A stretch of 64,000 nt of DNA from Oscheius tipulae (Eukaryota > Nematoda > Chromadorea > Rhabditida > Rhabditidae), in NCBI GenBank assembly GCA_037178975.1, contig JASJZH010000004.1, forward strand, positions 4,216,001 through 4,280,000, given 5' to 3'. Under the pieces are notes generated by a model. That model had not been told where the DNA came from. It did not search any database and worked only from the letters and a program-made list of their open reading frames with translations. Positions 43,857 to 54,136 of this stretch are shown here, one piece after another. Position 1 is the first letter of the stretch. Each line of letters opens with the position of its first letter. The translations under genes and the position numbers were made by a program.

Positions 43857-46212
43857 ATGCGGATAGTGCTGCTGTTAGCACTCGTTCTGACAGTATGGAC
43901 TCAAGAACAGGAGCATTTCCTCGATGTCAGGCAGATAGTTAAAGTGAGTCTCGAAACCGGGTCCAATTAGACGAGATGAGTATTCTTTATGAAGATTGCC
44001 ATTCTGTTCTAGTCCGCACTTTTTCAAAAGATCGTGTTTTTTGTTTTTCGAGAGTGAAGATCGGACCCTTTGCGAGACTTTCACCTGCGCAGAGATGCCC
44101 ATCGAGAACTCCCGATGTTTTAATACCGATCGAACGCCGTTCGCAAGTCCGTTAATACCGCAGTCAGGGGCTTATCCACGCACGGCCATCGCTAAGAAAA
44201 ACCACAGACCCATTCCGTAGATTTTCTCGCGTTCAGGGAACGATCGAGGCTATGCAAAGACTGCCAGAAGCAGCCATACAACAGCAGGGACAAGTGAATG
44301 AGACGACCACAACGAAGCCAGACGATCTGATGAGTCTCTTCAAACTGCCTGCTGACATTATGACCAATCTGGCTGTCAATGCTGGATACATGGATGAACC
44401 AAAGACTAGCACCTACGGACCATGGATCGTAGCCAGGTAATATTTTTGTAGACAGACAAGTTCAAACGACAGAAACAAAGAGGATGTAGAAGACGAGTCA
44501 GATTCTTGGGAGGAGGTCAAAAAGAAGACAAAAAGAAAGAAGAGACCGGAAGATGACGGTCTTGTCAATCTGAGAGATCTTCTTCGTCCCTTGCCCCCTG
44601 TTCAACAACCAGCTCCAACTTATATCAGTCAAGTACAAGGAGAGACTGGAATGATCAAAACACAACGAGACCCACTTTACAGAAGAGAGGTATCAGGCGA
44701 TGGTCAAGTGTAAGTTCTTGCACACAGCTTTTGACGTCAATCATATGCAGTAGATTCGTTCCAGTCTACCCAGCTCCCATTCCGTCACCCATCTCTCCTC
44801 AATATCAACCAATTCTCACCACACACATACCTTTCATGGTAGCTGTTCCACCCAGTCCTCGCCGAGTTCAACAATCTAATCAAAGATTTGAAGCTCAGAC
44901 CTTCCCTCCAGCGATCAATCCATTCCAACAACATCAGGTTATTCCTTGTTATTATTTTAAACTCAATACTTAGGCTCTGCCACCAAGAATAATAGCCCCT
45001 ACCCCCGTATTCCGAGTAATGAATCCCTCTCCTCTTCCCCAACAAGTTCAGCCAGCTCAAGTCGAGGTTCAGCCTTCTCAGAGTCTACCAACGCAAATTG
45101 TCGAGCAGGTATCCGAGGTCTATTTTTCTCTAGTTATTTATCTAGCTATCACGCAAACCTCTGGTGGTCCAACCAGTACTCAAACCCAAGGAGGAGGAAG
45201 TAGTAACGAGAGGGCCCGAAGTTTCGAAGCCGGTAAAGCAATCAACAGTCCTTAGCGAGGAGGTCAGATCTTTGCAAACAAGATTATTTTGTAAGTTTTA
45301 TAGACAAGCATGGAAGATACTTCATTCTGGCATTCGGAAGAGTCAGAACCTGTTCCTGTTGAAAAGTCTGTAGTTTCGAAGGTAATTTCAAATGGTTTTG
45401 GAAGGTAACTGTACCTGGTTCAGACGGCCCTTCGAGTCAGAACAATTGATCACGATGCTGAAACTCATTCTGAACAGAGATCAAACGGTCATGGGAAGTC
45501 GCGAAAGAAGATGCATCCAGAAAAGAAGAGAATATTGAAGATTCCGACGATGGACGACGAGCCAACAACTCTTCCACCCACAGCTGAGAAACCAACTGAA
45601 AAGTTCGAGGAAATCATAACTGAGGCTATGATTGCTGAACAGAAACCGAGAAGAAGGGCGCATGCCAGCAAAACAATGAAGTTTGGCAGAAAGGAAGTTG
45701 ACGAGAAAGAAGAGAAATTGTCAAGTGAACTGGAACAGTTGTCAGACAACGAATCGGAACAAGAGGAAGAGTGGAGTGAAGAGATAATCACAACAACGAC
45801 GAGGATGCCTCGAAGACGAAGTCGTCTATGGAAAAAGAAGACTGTTCGGCCAAAGTCGACATTTACAACTACCAGTACCACCACCATTACTCCAGAAGAA
45901 GCGGAAGAGGAGGAAGAAGTTGTGACCGAAGAACCGAAAAAAGAGAAAAAGAAAAGAAGAAAAGACAAGATGAAAAAGAAGACCAAGAAGAACAAGAGAC
46001 GACGTGTGACCATAACTACAACTCCTGCTCCACTAGAAGTGACAGCTCAACATTGTGCCAATATGAGATCTTTTGCTCGACAGTTCGGCTTTTATGATTT
46101 GCGAAAGTTTGCCCGAACTCATTGCGAGTTCATAGAGAACTATTATATGGAACTGTCTTGCGATCGAGTGGACGAATACCTAGAAGAATGTCAGAGATTC
46201 AGAAGAAATTAG
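43857..46212 (+). CDS. large secreted low-complexity protein with C-terminal four-cysteine domain
   Basis: Starts with a clean signal peptide (MRIVLLLALVLTVWTQ). The body is low in complexity: RRPEDDGLVNLRDLL-like segments, proline/glutamine-rich exons (PLPPVQQPAPTYISQ; PSPISPQYQPILTTH), then a Glu/Lys/Thr-rich last exon with basic runs (KKEKKKRRKDKMKKK). It ends in a distinct compact region: CANMRSFARQFGFYDLRKF, HCEFIENYYMELSC and DRVDEYLEECQRFRRN. The four cysteines are spaced about C-x22-C-x11-C-x9-C. Phase-consistent junctions link about eight exons. The tail looks like a folded module attached to a disordered stalk, as in extracellular-matrix or cuticle proteins; the function is unknown. 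The ATG at 43857 follows a splice-like CAG by six bases. Confidence 0.7.
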
Positions 46213-46287
46213 ATTTGCTCACGGGAACTATACTCATCAGATTGTCTAATAAACATTAATTCACCAAAGTCCTGCGACATTGTTTAT

Positions 46288-47305
46288 TCAGACAGTCTGG
46301 AAGCCATTACAGTAGTTCGTGTAGTCGGCGGTGAACCTCTCCATAGTAATAGCCATCCTTGGGATCTTCTCGCCCAAATTGTGGTAGTTCAGGACGTAGT
46401 TGAGCATGACCTGGTGCACGTAGAGGTATTGTTGAACCGTTTGGATCGTTGTTCCTCTGATACTTGACGAGCGTCTCATCCCAAGGAGTCCCGTCACGGA
46501 GCAGTTCGAGAAGCAGATCGACGAGGACGATTGAGCCAGTTCTTCCTATCTCAGCCGAGCAATGGACGACGACGGGGGTCTTCTTGCTATTTTTCGATTT
46601 CGATGGGAGCCATATCGACCTGTGGCACTCCGCGATCCGGCCAGCCGCTCCACCAGAGATGAGTGCATCGGTGAGGACGTTGACCAGGCACTATGATGGA
46701 GAGCTCACGGCGGACGATGATAGTCTTGGTAGGACAGCTCAACTTCTGCTTGCCGATTTTCAAAGCGTTGACACTGATTCCGCCGAAATCCAAGGCTTTG
46801 GTCACAGTCTTTGGGAAGTACTGAGTACACTTGTCGAGTCCCTGCTCCTTGAAGTTGCACAACATCAGGATCTAAATAGGTTTTGTTAGTGTGAATAAAA
46901 GAAAAGACTCACGAATTTGCACTTTTCCTGAACAATCATGTGCCAGAAGTCCTGAATGGTCTTGTCGACTGGTGCCTGGGTACAGATGAACTTTTTCGGG
47001 ACCTTATGTCCATTCACATAGTTGGCATGGATGTAGTTGACGGGACCGAGAGTGAGCGGCACACGACTTTCATCCAGACATCCGACATCCGTGTATCTGT
47101 TACGTCCGAACTGCTGGTTTTCAGTGAAGGCAGTCATCTTGGTCAGGTCGTTGCCTCTTTTCTCGTCCTGGAATTCGATCACGATGTCATTCACTCCACG
47201 AGCCAGAGTCTTGTTCACGAACCGATGAGTGTGCTCCAGATTTACACCCTTGGTTCGATAGCGGTTGAGGCTGGTCGGCCTCTTCGATAGTGGTGAGTCT
47301 ACCAT
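46288..47305 (-). CDS. cytoplasmic protein tyrosine phosphatase
   Basis: Single classical PTP domain. The pTyr loop FGRNRYTDVGCLDESRV is canonical, then NYIHANYVNGHKVPKKFIC and QAPVDKTIQDFWHMIVQE. The WPD loop reads WWSGWPDRGVP. The P-loop reads VVVHCSAEIGRTGS, keeping Cys and Arg but with Glu where classical enzymes have Gly. The Q-loop region QRGTTIQTVQQYLYVHQ is intact, so catalysis is plausible. The start used is the first ATG in frame (MVDSPLSKRPTSLNRY); this overlaps a donor-like GTAGAC, and extra 5' exons are possible. Nematodes have many such small PTPs, often sperm-enriched, so a specific name is not given. It converges with the secreted gene upstream, 75 bases apart. Confidence 0.85.
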
Positions 47306-48537
47306 TCGGCTGGCTTCGATTGCTTAAAGTAGAGTTTCTTGGTGAGAGTAGAGCGGCCAATTTTTTGAGGCTGACATCAGTAGAACTTGTGTCTGCTGTT
47401 TTGTATGACCCGTCTTGGCAAGTCTTTGACAGGTCACACCTAATTTCATAAGTTTTGTTTAAGTGTAGTTTGTATCAATTGTGATTGTTCAAGTGATGAT
47501 AGCTGACAAGTCAAGCCATTGACACTGACATTCGCAGAATTTAAGGCAGGACTAAGCGACTAGTTGATGCCGAAGCTTTGGGAAGAGCAGACAACAATGA
47601 AAAATTTATTCCAATGATCAAGATCAGATCAAACAAGAAATCGGTGAATAATAACAAGGTTTGAATCCCGATGCCTTGAATCTCTTGACTGCTAGAAAAT
47701 CAGAAGCCTTCTTGTCGTAACGAGGCCAAGATTTCGGCGATCCGTCTGTCTCCATTTCTCCGAAAGCTCTAAAAAGAACTCGATTACCAAAGCCTTATTG
47801 ATAATTTTAGGACCCCAACAAAAGGATATAAAAAGATCGTGGATGGTCCCTGAAGAGTCTCTTCAAGACATCATTTTGCTTGTAGGGGATCATCAAGGCG
47901 TGGGGCTAACTCGATTCCCAGCGCACTCGACTCGTCAGTGATTTTGTGAAGTCGCGATTCAGCCAAGGGAAATGATTCAAAGGGAAGGAAGAAAAGATGC
48001 CGCAGGGCAACTTTTAGAGAACACTTTTCGGTTTTGGTGTGCCTCTTGACATATTTCATGATTGGGTTGTGGTACCAATGATACTAAAGCTTAAGTTTTG
48101 AAGCCATGAAAGGGATTGAAACCTGGTTGTAAACCAAGTACAATTCTTTGGCTAGAGAAAGATTGTCTTCCTTCACTAATTGACCACTTGCTCATTGCAC
48201 ATTGCCAATTCTGATCTCCACGACAGCTTTTTTTGCAGTCTGCATCCGAAACAAGTTTTGTTATGCGATATATGAGATTGCATTGTGTTTGTTCAGAATT
48301 TTAAAACTCCGGGAACAAAATCAGCTACCAATGTATGAAACCATAGAAGCGTGTGGAGGTCTAGCTGTTTTCCACATTTCGCAAGTATACCAAAGATTCT
48401 GATTAGTTTCCGCAAACAAATAATCATTTTAGAAGGTATCTCAATCCTTTATCCTATCTTTACAATTGGCAAAAGGTGTCTGTCTGCGACACAAGCCTGG
48501 TGGCTGGGCTTTCTAATCATCGGTGTGGTGTTGATGT
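47306..48537. other. no supported gene
   Basis: About 1.2 kb upstream of the phosphatase. Short frames at 47871-48059 (minus) and 48202-48593 (plus) lack motifs; the last has a hydrophobic stretch (WLGFLIIGVVLMYIYNF) but overlaps the hairpin and has no clear start. An acceptor-like ATAATTTTAG lies at about 47,802-47,811. Confidence 0.35.
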
Positions 48538-48685
48538 ATATTTACAACTTCTGCTTTCATCAAACTCGTCTTGTCAACTCTAATCTGGGATAACACTTGA
48601 CAGATGTGTGTGAACATTTTCGTCAAGTGTTAACCCAGATGAAAGTTGACAAGACGAGTTTGAAGGAAGCAAAATTTGTAAATAG
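48538..48685. repeat. long imperfect hairpin (about 64-base arms)
   Basis: The left arm (48538-48601) and right arm (48622-48685) are reverse complements apart from a few mismatches and small bulges, around a 20-base loop. Perfectly paired cores include AAACTCGTCTTGTCAACT with its complement and TAACACTTGAC with GTCAAGTGTTA. A transcript would form a stem well over 50 pairs, longer than a microRNA precursor and more like a foldback element or endogenous siRNA source. Confidence 0.75.
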
Positions 48686-48843
48686 TACTGGGTTGCTCCG
48701 CCAGGAGCGTAAGCGACTGGTAGTCCTCATATGTTTCTACTGGGTTTCTACGCAGCCTATTCTCACCATACTTTTTGTTTGCTGCCTTGGTTGCAGCCTC
48801 ACACTACTGACTACGTTTCTCAAGCAACAAGAAGAGGAGAAGC

Positions 48844-48933
48844 TCACCTGTAGGGGTAATTGTAGACTGCTCTGGGCATGTAGTAGCTGGCTGCGAGAGC
48901 GAAGAGACAGAAGAGGAGGATGAGACAGCGCAT
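48844..48933 (-). CDS. possible very small secreted peptide gene
   Basis: An ATG three bases after a CTTCTTCAG acceptor-like sequence opens MRCLILLFCLFALAASYYMP, a near-ideal signal peptide. The mature part is only RAVYNYPYR before TGA. The last codons also form a donor (CAG|GTGAGC), so a second exon is possible; candidate acceptors around 48,705-48,735 would extend it into the hairpin region or stop within a few codons. Tyrosine-rich ends such as YYMP and YNYPYR are seen in small nematode secreted peptides, but no family can be claimed. Coordinates cover the unspliced reading. Confidence 0.35.
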   Translation of the reverse strand: MRCLILLFCLFALAASYYMPRAVYNYPYR

Positions 48934-50137
48934 TTCTGAAGAAGTGAGATGGGCGGGGTCCACCAGAGGATCCAGTCAAAAAAGGGCGGAGGAAAAGAAG
49001 TATAAGAGATTGATCAAAAGAGAGCTTTGAACCATATCATAGACTAAGAGAAGTTGTTTTTCAGTATGAAAGAGCCATAAGGCTCATTCGCGTCGCCGAA
49101 CATCTAAACAGAACAATTGGGATTCGAGTAAACATTTTAAACCGACAAACTCAGAGACGCGGTTCAGTTTTGTTCTTGTGTCTGTGATTCATTCGCTTGG
49201 AAACAGTAGCTCTGGTGGCTCTTTAGGCGGTCTATCTCTCTACTACTAAAGTGCAATGGTGTCCGTACGTTCGTGCGCCACCACGAGAAGAAAGCTAGCA
49301 GCCATGGCATGTCAAGAATTAAATTGACAAGGTTGCTTTTGGGGAAATTGGGAAATTGGTCTGCTGTCAATGCTAAGTCAAGATTAAGGGACGGCTGGTA
49401 AAAAATTTGTTCCAAAAAAGCGACACATGGTTATAGGCGTCTTATAAAAGCAAATTTATCTAGGCGTCCCATAACTTTTTAAGTGGTTTAGTGAGAGGTG
49501 TGGTACCGGATCTTGTAAACAAAAAGAATGTTGCTAACATAAGTTAGGTGCTTTCTTCACTCGCGGGGACTTTCCTGTCATAAACAGAAAGGGTTGAACT
49601 GTAAATTTGTGGCAGACGATATTGGTTATGGGACGCCTAATATCCACCAGTCATGGGCCGCCTAAAAGTCACCAGAGCAGAAACGGATAGGGCACAGTTG
49701 TTATCCTAATAATTTGGGTTCGGTTACAAGTTTTTGTACTTGACCAGCGTTTTCTAGACATACATTATCCTTCCTGACGCCTGGTTTTGACTATTGCTGT
49801 GTTTTCCGTTTTTCGAGTGATAGATCCATCCGACATTGCAGTAGACTGCTCCCGATTCGGTCTAGGTAACCTGGGGGAAAACATGAAACAGCAGATTCTT
49901 TTCCAATCTTTGATTGTCAAGTACAATTTTAGGTGTTATTTTTTAACCCATTAGGAAGAGCAAAACGCTTTCAGACAGCCATTGGACTAATGTATGCTCC
50001 ATCCTGCTAACTGTCGTTTTATGTGCTCTAATTTGCTCTTCCTCTAACAGAATGAAATGGCGACGCGTGAATGATTGTTCGAATGTATGTAATGTGAGAT
50101 TTATTCAGATATGTACAAGACAAGTTCGAAGTTTGGA
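48934..50137. other. intergenic; contains one dispersed-repeat copy
   Basis: About 1.2 kb without a supported gene. It includes the repeat at 49196-49385. Two segments repeat the phrase GGGACGCCTA or GGGCCGCCTA (about 49629-49665), and related CTTATAA/AGGCGTC strings occur near 49436-49475, suggesting further decayed repeat. No RNA gene recognised. Confidence 0.4.
49196..49385 (+). repeat. dispersed repeat, copy A
   Basis: Shares an ordered series of blocks with the reverse complement of 52015-52205: CTACTACT, CAATGGTGTCCGT near CATGGTGTCTGT, CCACGAG near CCACAAG, CATGGCATGTCAAGA, TTTTGGGGAAA and GGGAAATT. Similarity is partial, as expected for old copies of one element. No open frame is preserved. 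Confidence 0.6.
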
Positions 50138-50624
50138 TTAGTTCCATCCGCGGCTTCGGTTGGGAACAGTTCCATGGGCAGTCTTGGGACCACTGTTTGA
50201 CCTTTGCTTATTGTGATGACTGTTTATCATGTTCTGACCTCGGAGAGGGACGTCAGATGCCTGAAATATAAAGTATGATAGACAAAGTTTGTTTCTAACC
50301 TGGTCTTGTTCAGAAGTAGGCATATTCTTTCTCAGTCCACTGTTGATCATGTTCTGGCCTGGAAGCTTTTCCTGAAATTGATTTCTTCTAAAAAAAAAAA
50401 AAGAAACTAACCGGTGTTTCGCCGCTTTGAGCACTAGCAGTCTGCTGATCTGAAGACATAACTTTGGACCGCGACGGACCTGGCTGGTTATATTGATTCT
50501 CTTATCGCGCAAGAGAGCAAGAATGAGTCAGTAAAACGTTGTGAAAGAGAGATCTCATCATACCTGAGCATAGCATGTAGACGAAGAGAGAGGAGAAAAC
50601 AAGCGTGGACAACAAACGGCTCAT
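50138..50624 (-). CDS. small secreted protein with repeated GQNMINS motif
   Basis: Signal peptide MSRLLSTLVFSSLFVYMLCS is followed by three short exons in phase. Exon 2 encodes ENQYNQPGPSRSKVMSSDQQ. Exon 3 has EKLPGQNMINSGLRKNMP and ends with SEQDQ. Exon 4 has VPLRGQNMINSHHNKQRS and ends VPNRSRGWN. The heptapeptide GQNMINS thus occurs once in each of the last two exons, as after exon duplication. There are no cysteines beyond the signal peptide. The repeats could be processed peptides, with basic residues near each, or a binding motif in an unstructured secreted chain. No family is recognised. The exon 2-3 junction (50,375-50,412) has two possible acceptors. Confidence 0.6.
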
Positions 50625-52714
50625 ATCGATAAGACTACTGATTGGAGAGAGAGCCAGGTGTCTCTGCTTTAAATAAAACGTCAATGTTTTGGTTCCGTGA
50701 GAGACCATCATGAGACCTTGTTTTTCAGGATGACCGAAGAGTGACTCATGTCTAGACAGATATATTTGATAATACTTTAAAAAAGTTTTTTCTATGATAC
50801 GGTATAATTCACCGATAATACTTTCGAACTTTCAGTTCTGCAACGGACATGAAAAAATGAATTTGATCTCAAACGATAGATCTCATCGAGCTGATTTTAT
50901 TGCTTTTGACAAGCTCTGAAATTCAGTTGGAACCAAGTGCGCTGGGAGCTCCTCGACGCTCTGTTGACTTCTTAGACTGAGACTTCTAACTATGCACTGT
51001 GTCAATGCAACAACCTCTTGCCACAAGACTACCTTCAGACTGAACTTCGACTTACCAACATTTGTCAAGGATACGGAGTCTTGGGTTACAGTAGAGTTTG
51101 ACTTGGGATGTCCCTTATAGCCCCTTTTACCTATCTCTGGAGGACTCTGTCCGTTTGTTTGTCTGTGGCCACGAAAGAGAAGCGAGTCAATTATGTTGTC
51201 CAGAAGATTTGTTGTTCGGAAACAGTTATTGCCTAAATTGAATGGCAAGTCAACTATAGGTGCGCTCTAGAACTTGGCTTTTTTTCACAGTTAAACCACT
51301 GGGAGTCTTCTGTTACTACAAAGCGGCACAGCCGCCAATGTAAAACAAAAGGACGGTTGTACACTGAAATGAATGTTTCTTTGCAAAGGAGGAGTTCAGA
51401 CCGAGTCCAGAGAGCTGAAAAGACAATGGTTTGCTCAGAACAAAGAGTACGGATCTTTGATTGTAAAACCGAACTGGGCGTGATAAGTTAAATATAGTGA
51501 ATCTGACTCAACAGCAATTAGGGATTTCTATTTCAGATGTTCTCCCGTTGGGTGTTAATCCAGTTTGAGTAATCGGTTGAGGAACGCATCCGGCTGGCGT
51601 AACCTCGGCAACCCGCAGAAAACTTATTAATCTTTCCGCTCTCATTGGCTATCGTCACATTTTCTTTGAGAAATATCTACAGAATTTGTCGCGTGACCCC
51701 AGAAACCATGCCTAATGAGCAAACACGCAACTGTTGATTAGCTTTCCGTGATTCAGGAGTCGACCGAGGCCAGCTTATAGTGCGCAAACATGCAACCTCT
51801 TTCCCTCGCGCAGCAACTGCTCACCACGTTCGTTTACTCTTTCTGCCGCCTTCCATATACGCCCACTTGCCTGCCAAAGTTCCTTTGAATCTCGAATTAG
51901 AAAGATACTCCTTCTTCTTGCAAACATTGTCTCGATGTGAACAGATTTTCCTTGATCTAGTTCTCTTACCAGCCGTCTCCGACGGCTTCGCCGTTTATTG
52001 CCTTGACTTTGTAGTGAAAACAGCTCTTGACGAAACGCCTCCCCAATAACAGAATTTCCCAGCTTTTCCCCAAAACTGATTTGCCAACTAAACTCTTGAC
52101 ATGCCATGACTTGCCAGCTTTTTGCTTGTGGTTACGCATGGACGGACGGACAGACACCATGGCGCTTCAGTAGTAGAAAGATTGCTCATTTGGCGGGGAA
52201 CGATTTTTCCTTTTTACTGTTTTGTAGTGAGTCAGAGGGGTTTGACGGAACTACCGTGGGGCTCTCTCATCGTTGCAGAGAGCAGATTTGCCAACTTTTT
52301 GATCGTACTTCTATTGGTCTTCTTGATAGAGCCTTTACATAACCGAAGCAATGTGAAAAAGCTCTTCCAACAATGCCACAGTTCCGCTACACGGATAATC
52401 TCCTGGCAATTAGAGCCGATGTTTACTTTAGACAAACGTCGATGAACACAGGTCAAACATTCTTCCAGTTTTCCTCGTCTAGCTCACTATTTTCCAGAGA
52501 AAATTGTTTACCAGTTCATTGTTTTATTTTTAGTCTTTCCAGGCAATTTCTCCCAGAAAACTCTTTCCATCGGTCAGATTAAGTCACTCTCCCAGTCCAT
52601 CCTTCCACATCCGTTCCCTCGATTATCCGTCATTCAGTCGCGTTTGCTTCTCGCCCTCTCTCTCCCCTTTTTGGATTCAATAGATCTTAATTGTCTCAGC
52701 TATCAGGTGTCAGA
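50625..52714. other. gene-free region with repeats
   Basis: About 2.1 kb. A 121-codon minus frame (50883-51248) begins with TTG, not ATG, and has no motif. Other frames overlap the repeat copy at 52015-52205. The region immediately before 52715 holds the acceptor-like CTATCAG and the promoter of the acidic gene. Confidence 0.4.
52015..52205 (-). repeat. dispersed repeat, copy B (inverted relative to copy A)
   Basis: Reverse complement matches 49196-49385 in several ordered blocks, including CATGGCATGTCAAGAGTT, GTTTTGGGGAAAAG and CATGGTGTCTGTCCGTCC. A run of CGGACGGACGGACAG, a decayed tetranucleotide-like repeat, lies within it. No coding capacity. Confidence 0.6.
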
Positions 52715-54050
52715 ATGGCCGAGCCGCAGACGGGCTTTTTTGCTCGAATCTGTTGCTGCTCCCGAGAAGAAAAGGAACCTCCTGTTACACTCATTCGCAG
52801 CAACGATCTACCTGCTCCTGTCGAGCAAACCACAATTACTCCGGCCACAGAAACAGTGGACGGTTTTGAAGATCAAACCCATGGTAAGACATGCTTATCA
52901 AAGAATATACTTTTTGATACAGAAATTGCGAAAGATGAGAAGGGGCCAAAGGAAGAGTTTCGTGGGAAGGCACCAAAATGGAAAGGTGAACAGAAACAGG
53001 AGACCATAGTGGAAGAAGCGAAAGAGGTGGATGGCATGAATTTTAACGACTTGATGATGAACGACATTTGTGGAGAGGAAGAAGAGAAACCCGCCTTAGA
53101 GGCAAGTTACTAGTTATCTGAGAAGAGAAGACCATTTTTAGGATGCAGTCTCAATTAGAACGAACGTAATCGAGGAAGTAGACGAATCAGAGTTGCGACA
53201 AATGTCAGAGATTCTGAAAAAGGATATTCAGTTGGAAGACAAAAAAGACGAATCGCAGACATCTTCGAGAAGTGCCGAAGTTGTGACTCTCGAGCAGATT
53301 CTTCAAGAAGGATACGACAGTTCTCGAGTCGCAAATAACGAGGAGACACCAGCCATTGAAATAACTCCAGCTGTAGAAGATGGTCGTACATTGGAAGAGG
53401 AAGAACTGAAAGAGATCGAGGAGATGCAAGAAATAACAAACTCGAGACCGAGTCAAGAAGAAGATAAGAGTGACGACGAGCTGGAAGAGGAGATTATTAT
53501 TCACGAGACCACACAAAGTACAGCTCCAACTGCCTCTCCTAGGAGTATTTTGAAGACATCTCCTTCGAATCCAAGCACAGCCAGGACTGACGAATCGGAA
53601 GACGCAGATAGTAGTCGGAAAGAGGACAGTGATGAGGACGAGGCTCCACCAATTCCAGCAGTACCACCACCAGATCACGAGCCTCTTGAAGGACTTCATC
53701 ACGCCGTTCTCGTCAATGTAAATGATGAACCGAAGAAGACATTGATGTATGCCGATGCTGACAGTAGCAGTGACGACGACGAAGCGGAGAGAGAAGTCCT
53801 TCCTCCGGTGGCGAAGCCCGAAGATGACAAGACTGATATCGAAGAGGAGGAAGACGAGGAAGGATGGGAAGACAAGAGCGAGAAGGAGAATCAGGTGACA
53901 CGATTGTCAGTCAAGAGCAATGGACAAGTGGGTTTTCTTTCAAATCCATTAACTTGAATGGTTTAGGCAACGATGACAACGGGAGGAGTTAGAGTCGCCC
54001 TAGAAGCCGTGGAAATAACCGATGACGAATTCAGTGAGAAGCTCATCTAG
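52715..54050 (+). CDS. acidic orphan protein with N-terminal cysteine cluster
   Basis: About 400 residues in five exons. The N-terminus MAEPQTGFFARICCCSREEK carries three adjacent cysteines with nearby basic residues, a plausible S-acylation site, so membrane association is inferred. The rest is strongly acidic and probably disordered, with runs such as EEEELKEIEEMQEI, EEDKSDDELEEE, DSSSDDDEAE and TDIEEEEDEEGWED. A proline stretch PPIPAVPPPDHEP and the motif SPRSILKTSPS lie in the middle. The conserved-looking end GGVRVALEAVEITDDEFSEK suggests a short structured tail. No family recognised. The ATG follows a CTATCAGGTGTCAGA context with an acceptor-like site. It converges on the LRIG-like gene, 86 bases away. 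Confidence 0.65.
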
Positions 54051-54136
54051 AGCGGGTACAAACAGAAGAAGACATTCCCGAGATTTATGACACTAACTGT
54101 TATGTCTTTGTACAAAAAATGAATGAATGGAATTGC

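Noticed and set aside
45489-46013. Hydrophobic minus-strand frame of 174 codons
   Set aside because: Antisense shadow of the Lys/Glu/Thr-rich secreted gene, not a membrane protein.
47655-47685. tRNA B-box-like GGTTTGAATCCCG
   Set aside because: No A-box or cloverleaf could be formed upstream, so not called a tRNA.
48202-48593. Plus-strand frames with a hydrophobic segment
   Set aside because: Overlap the hairpin and lack a start-splice-stop structure, so not accepted as a membrane protein gene.
50883-51248. 121-codon minus-strand frame
   Set aside because: Starts with TTG, shows no domain or signal peptide, and no acceptor-supported start was found.
53205-53702. Minus-strand frame of 165 codons rich in Phe and Trp
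   Set aside because: Shadow of the acidic orphan gene on the plus strand.
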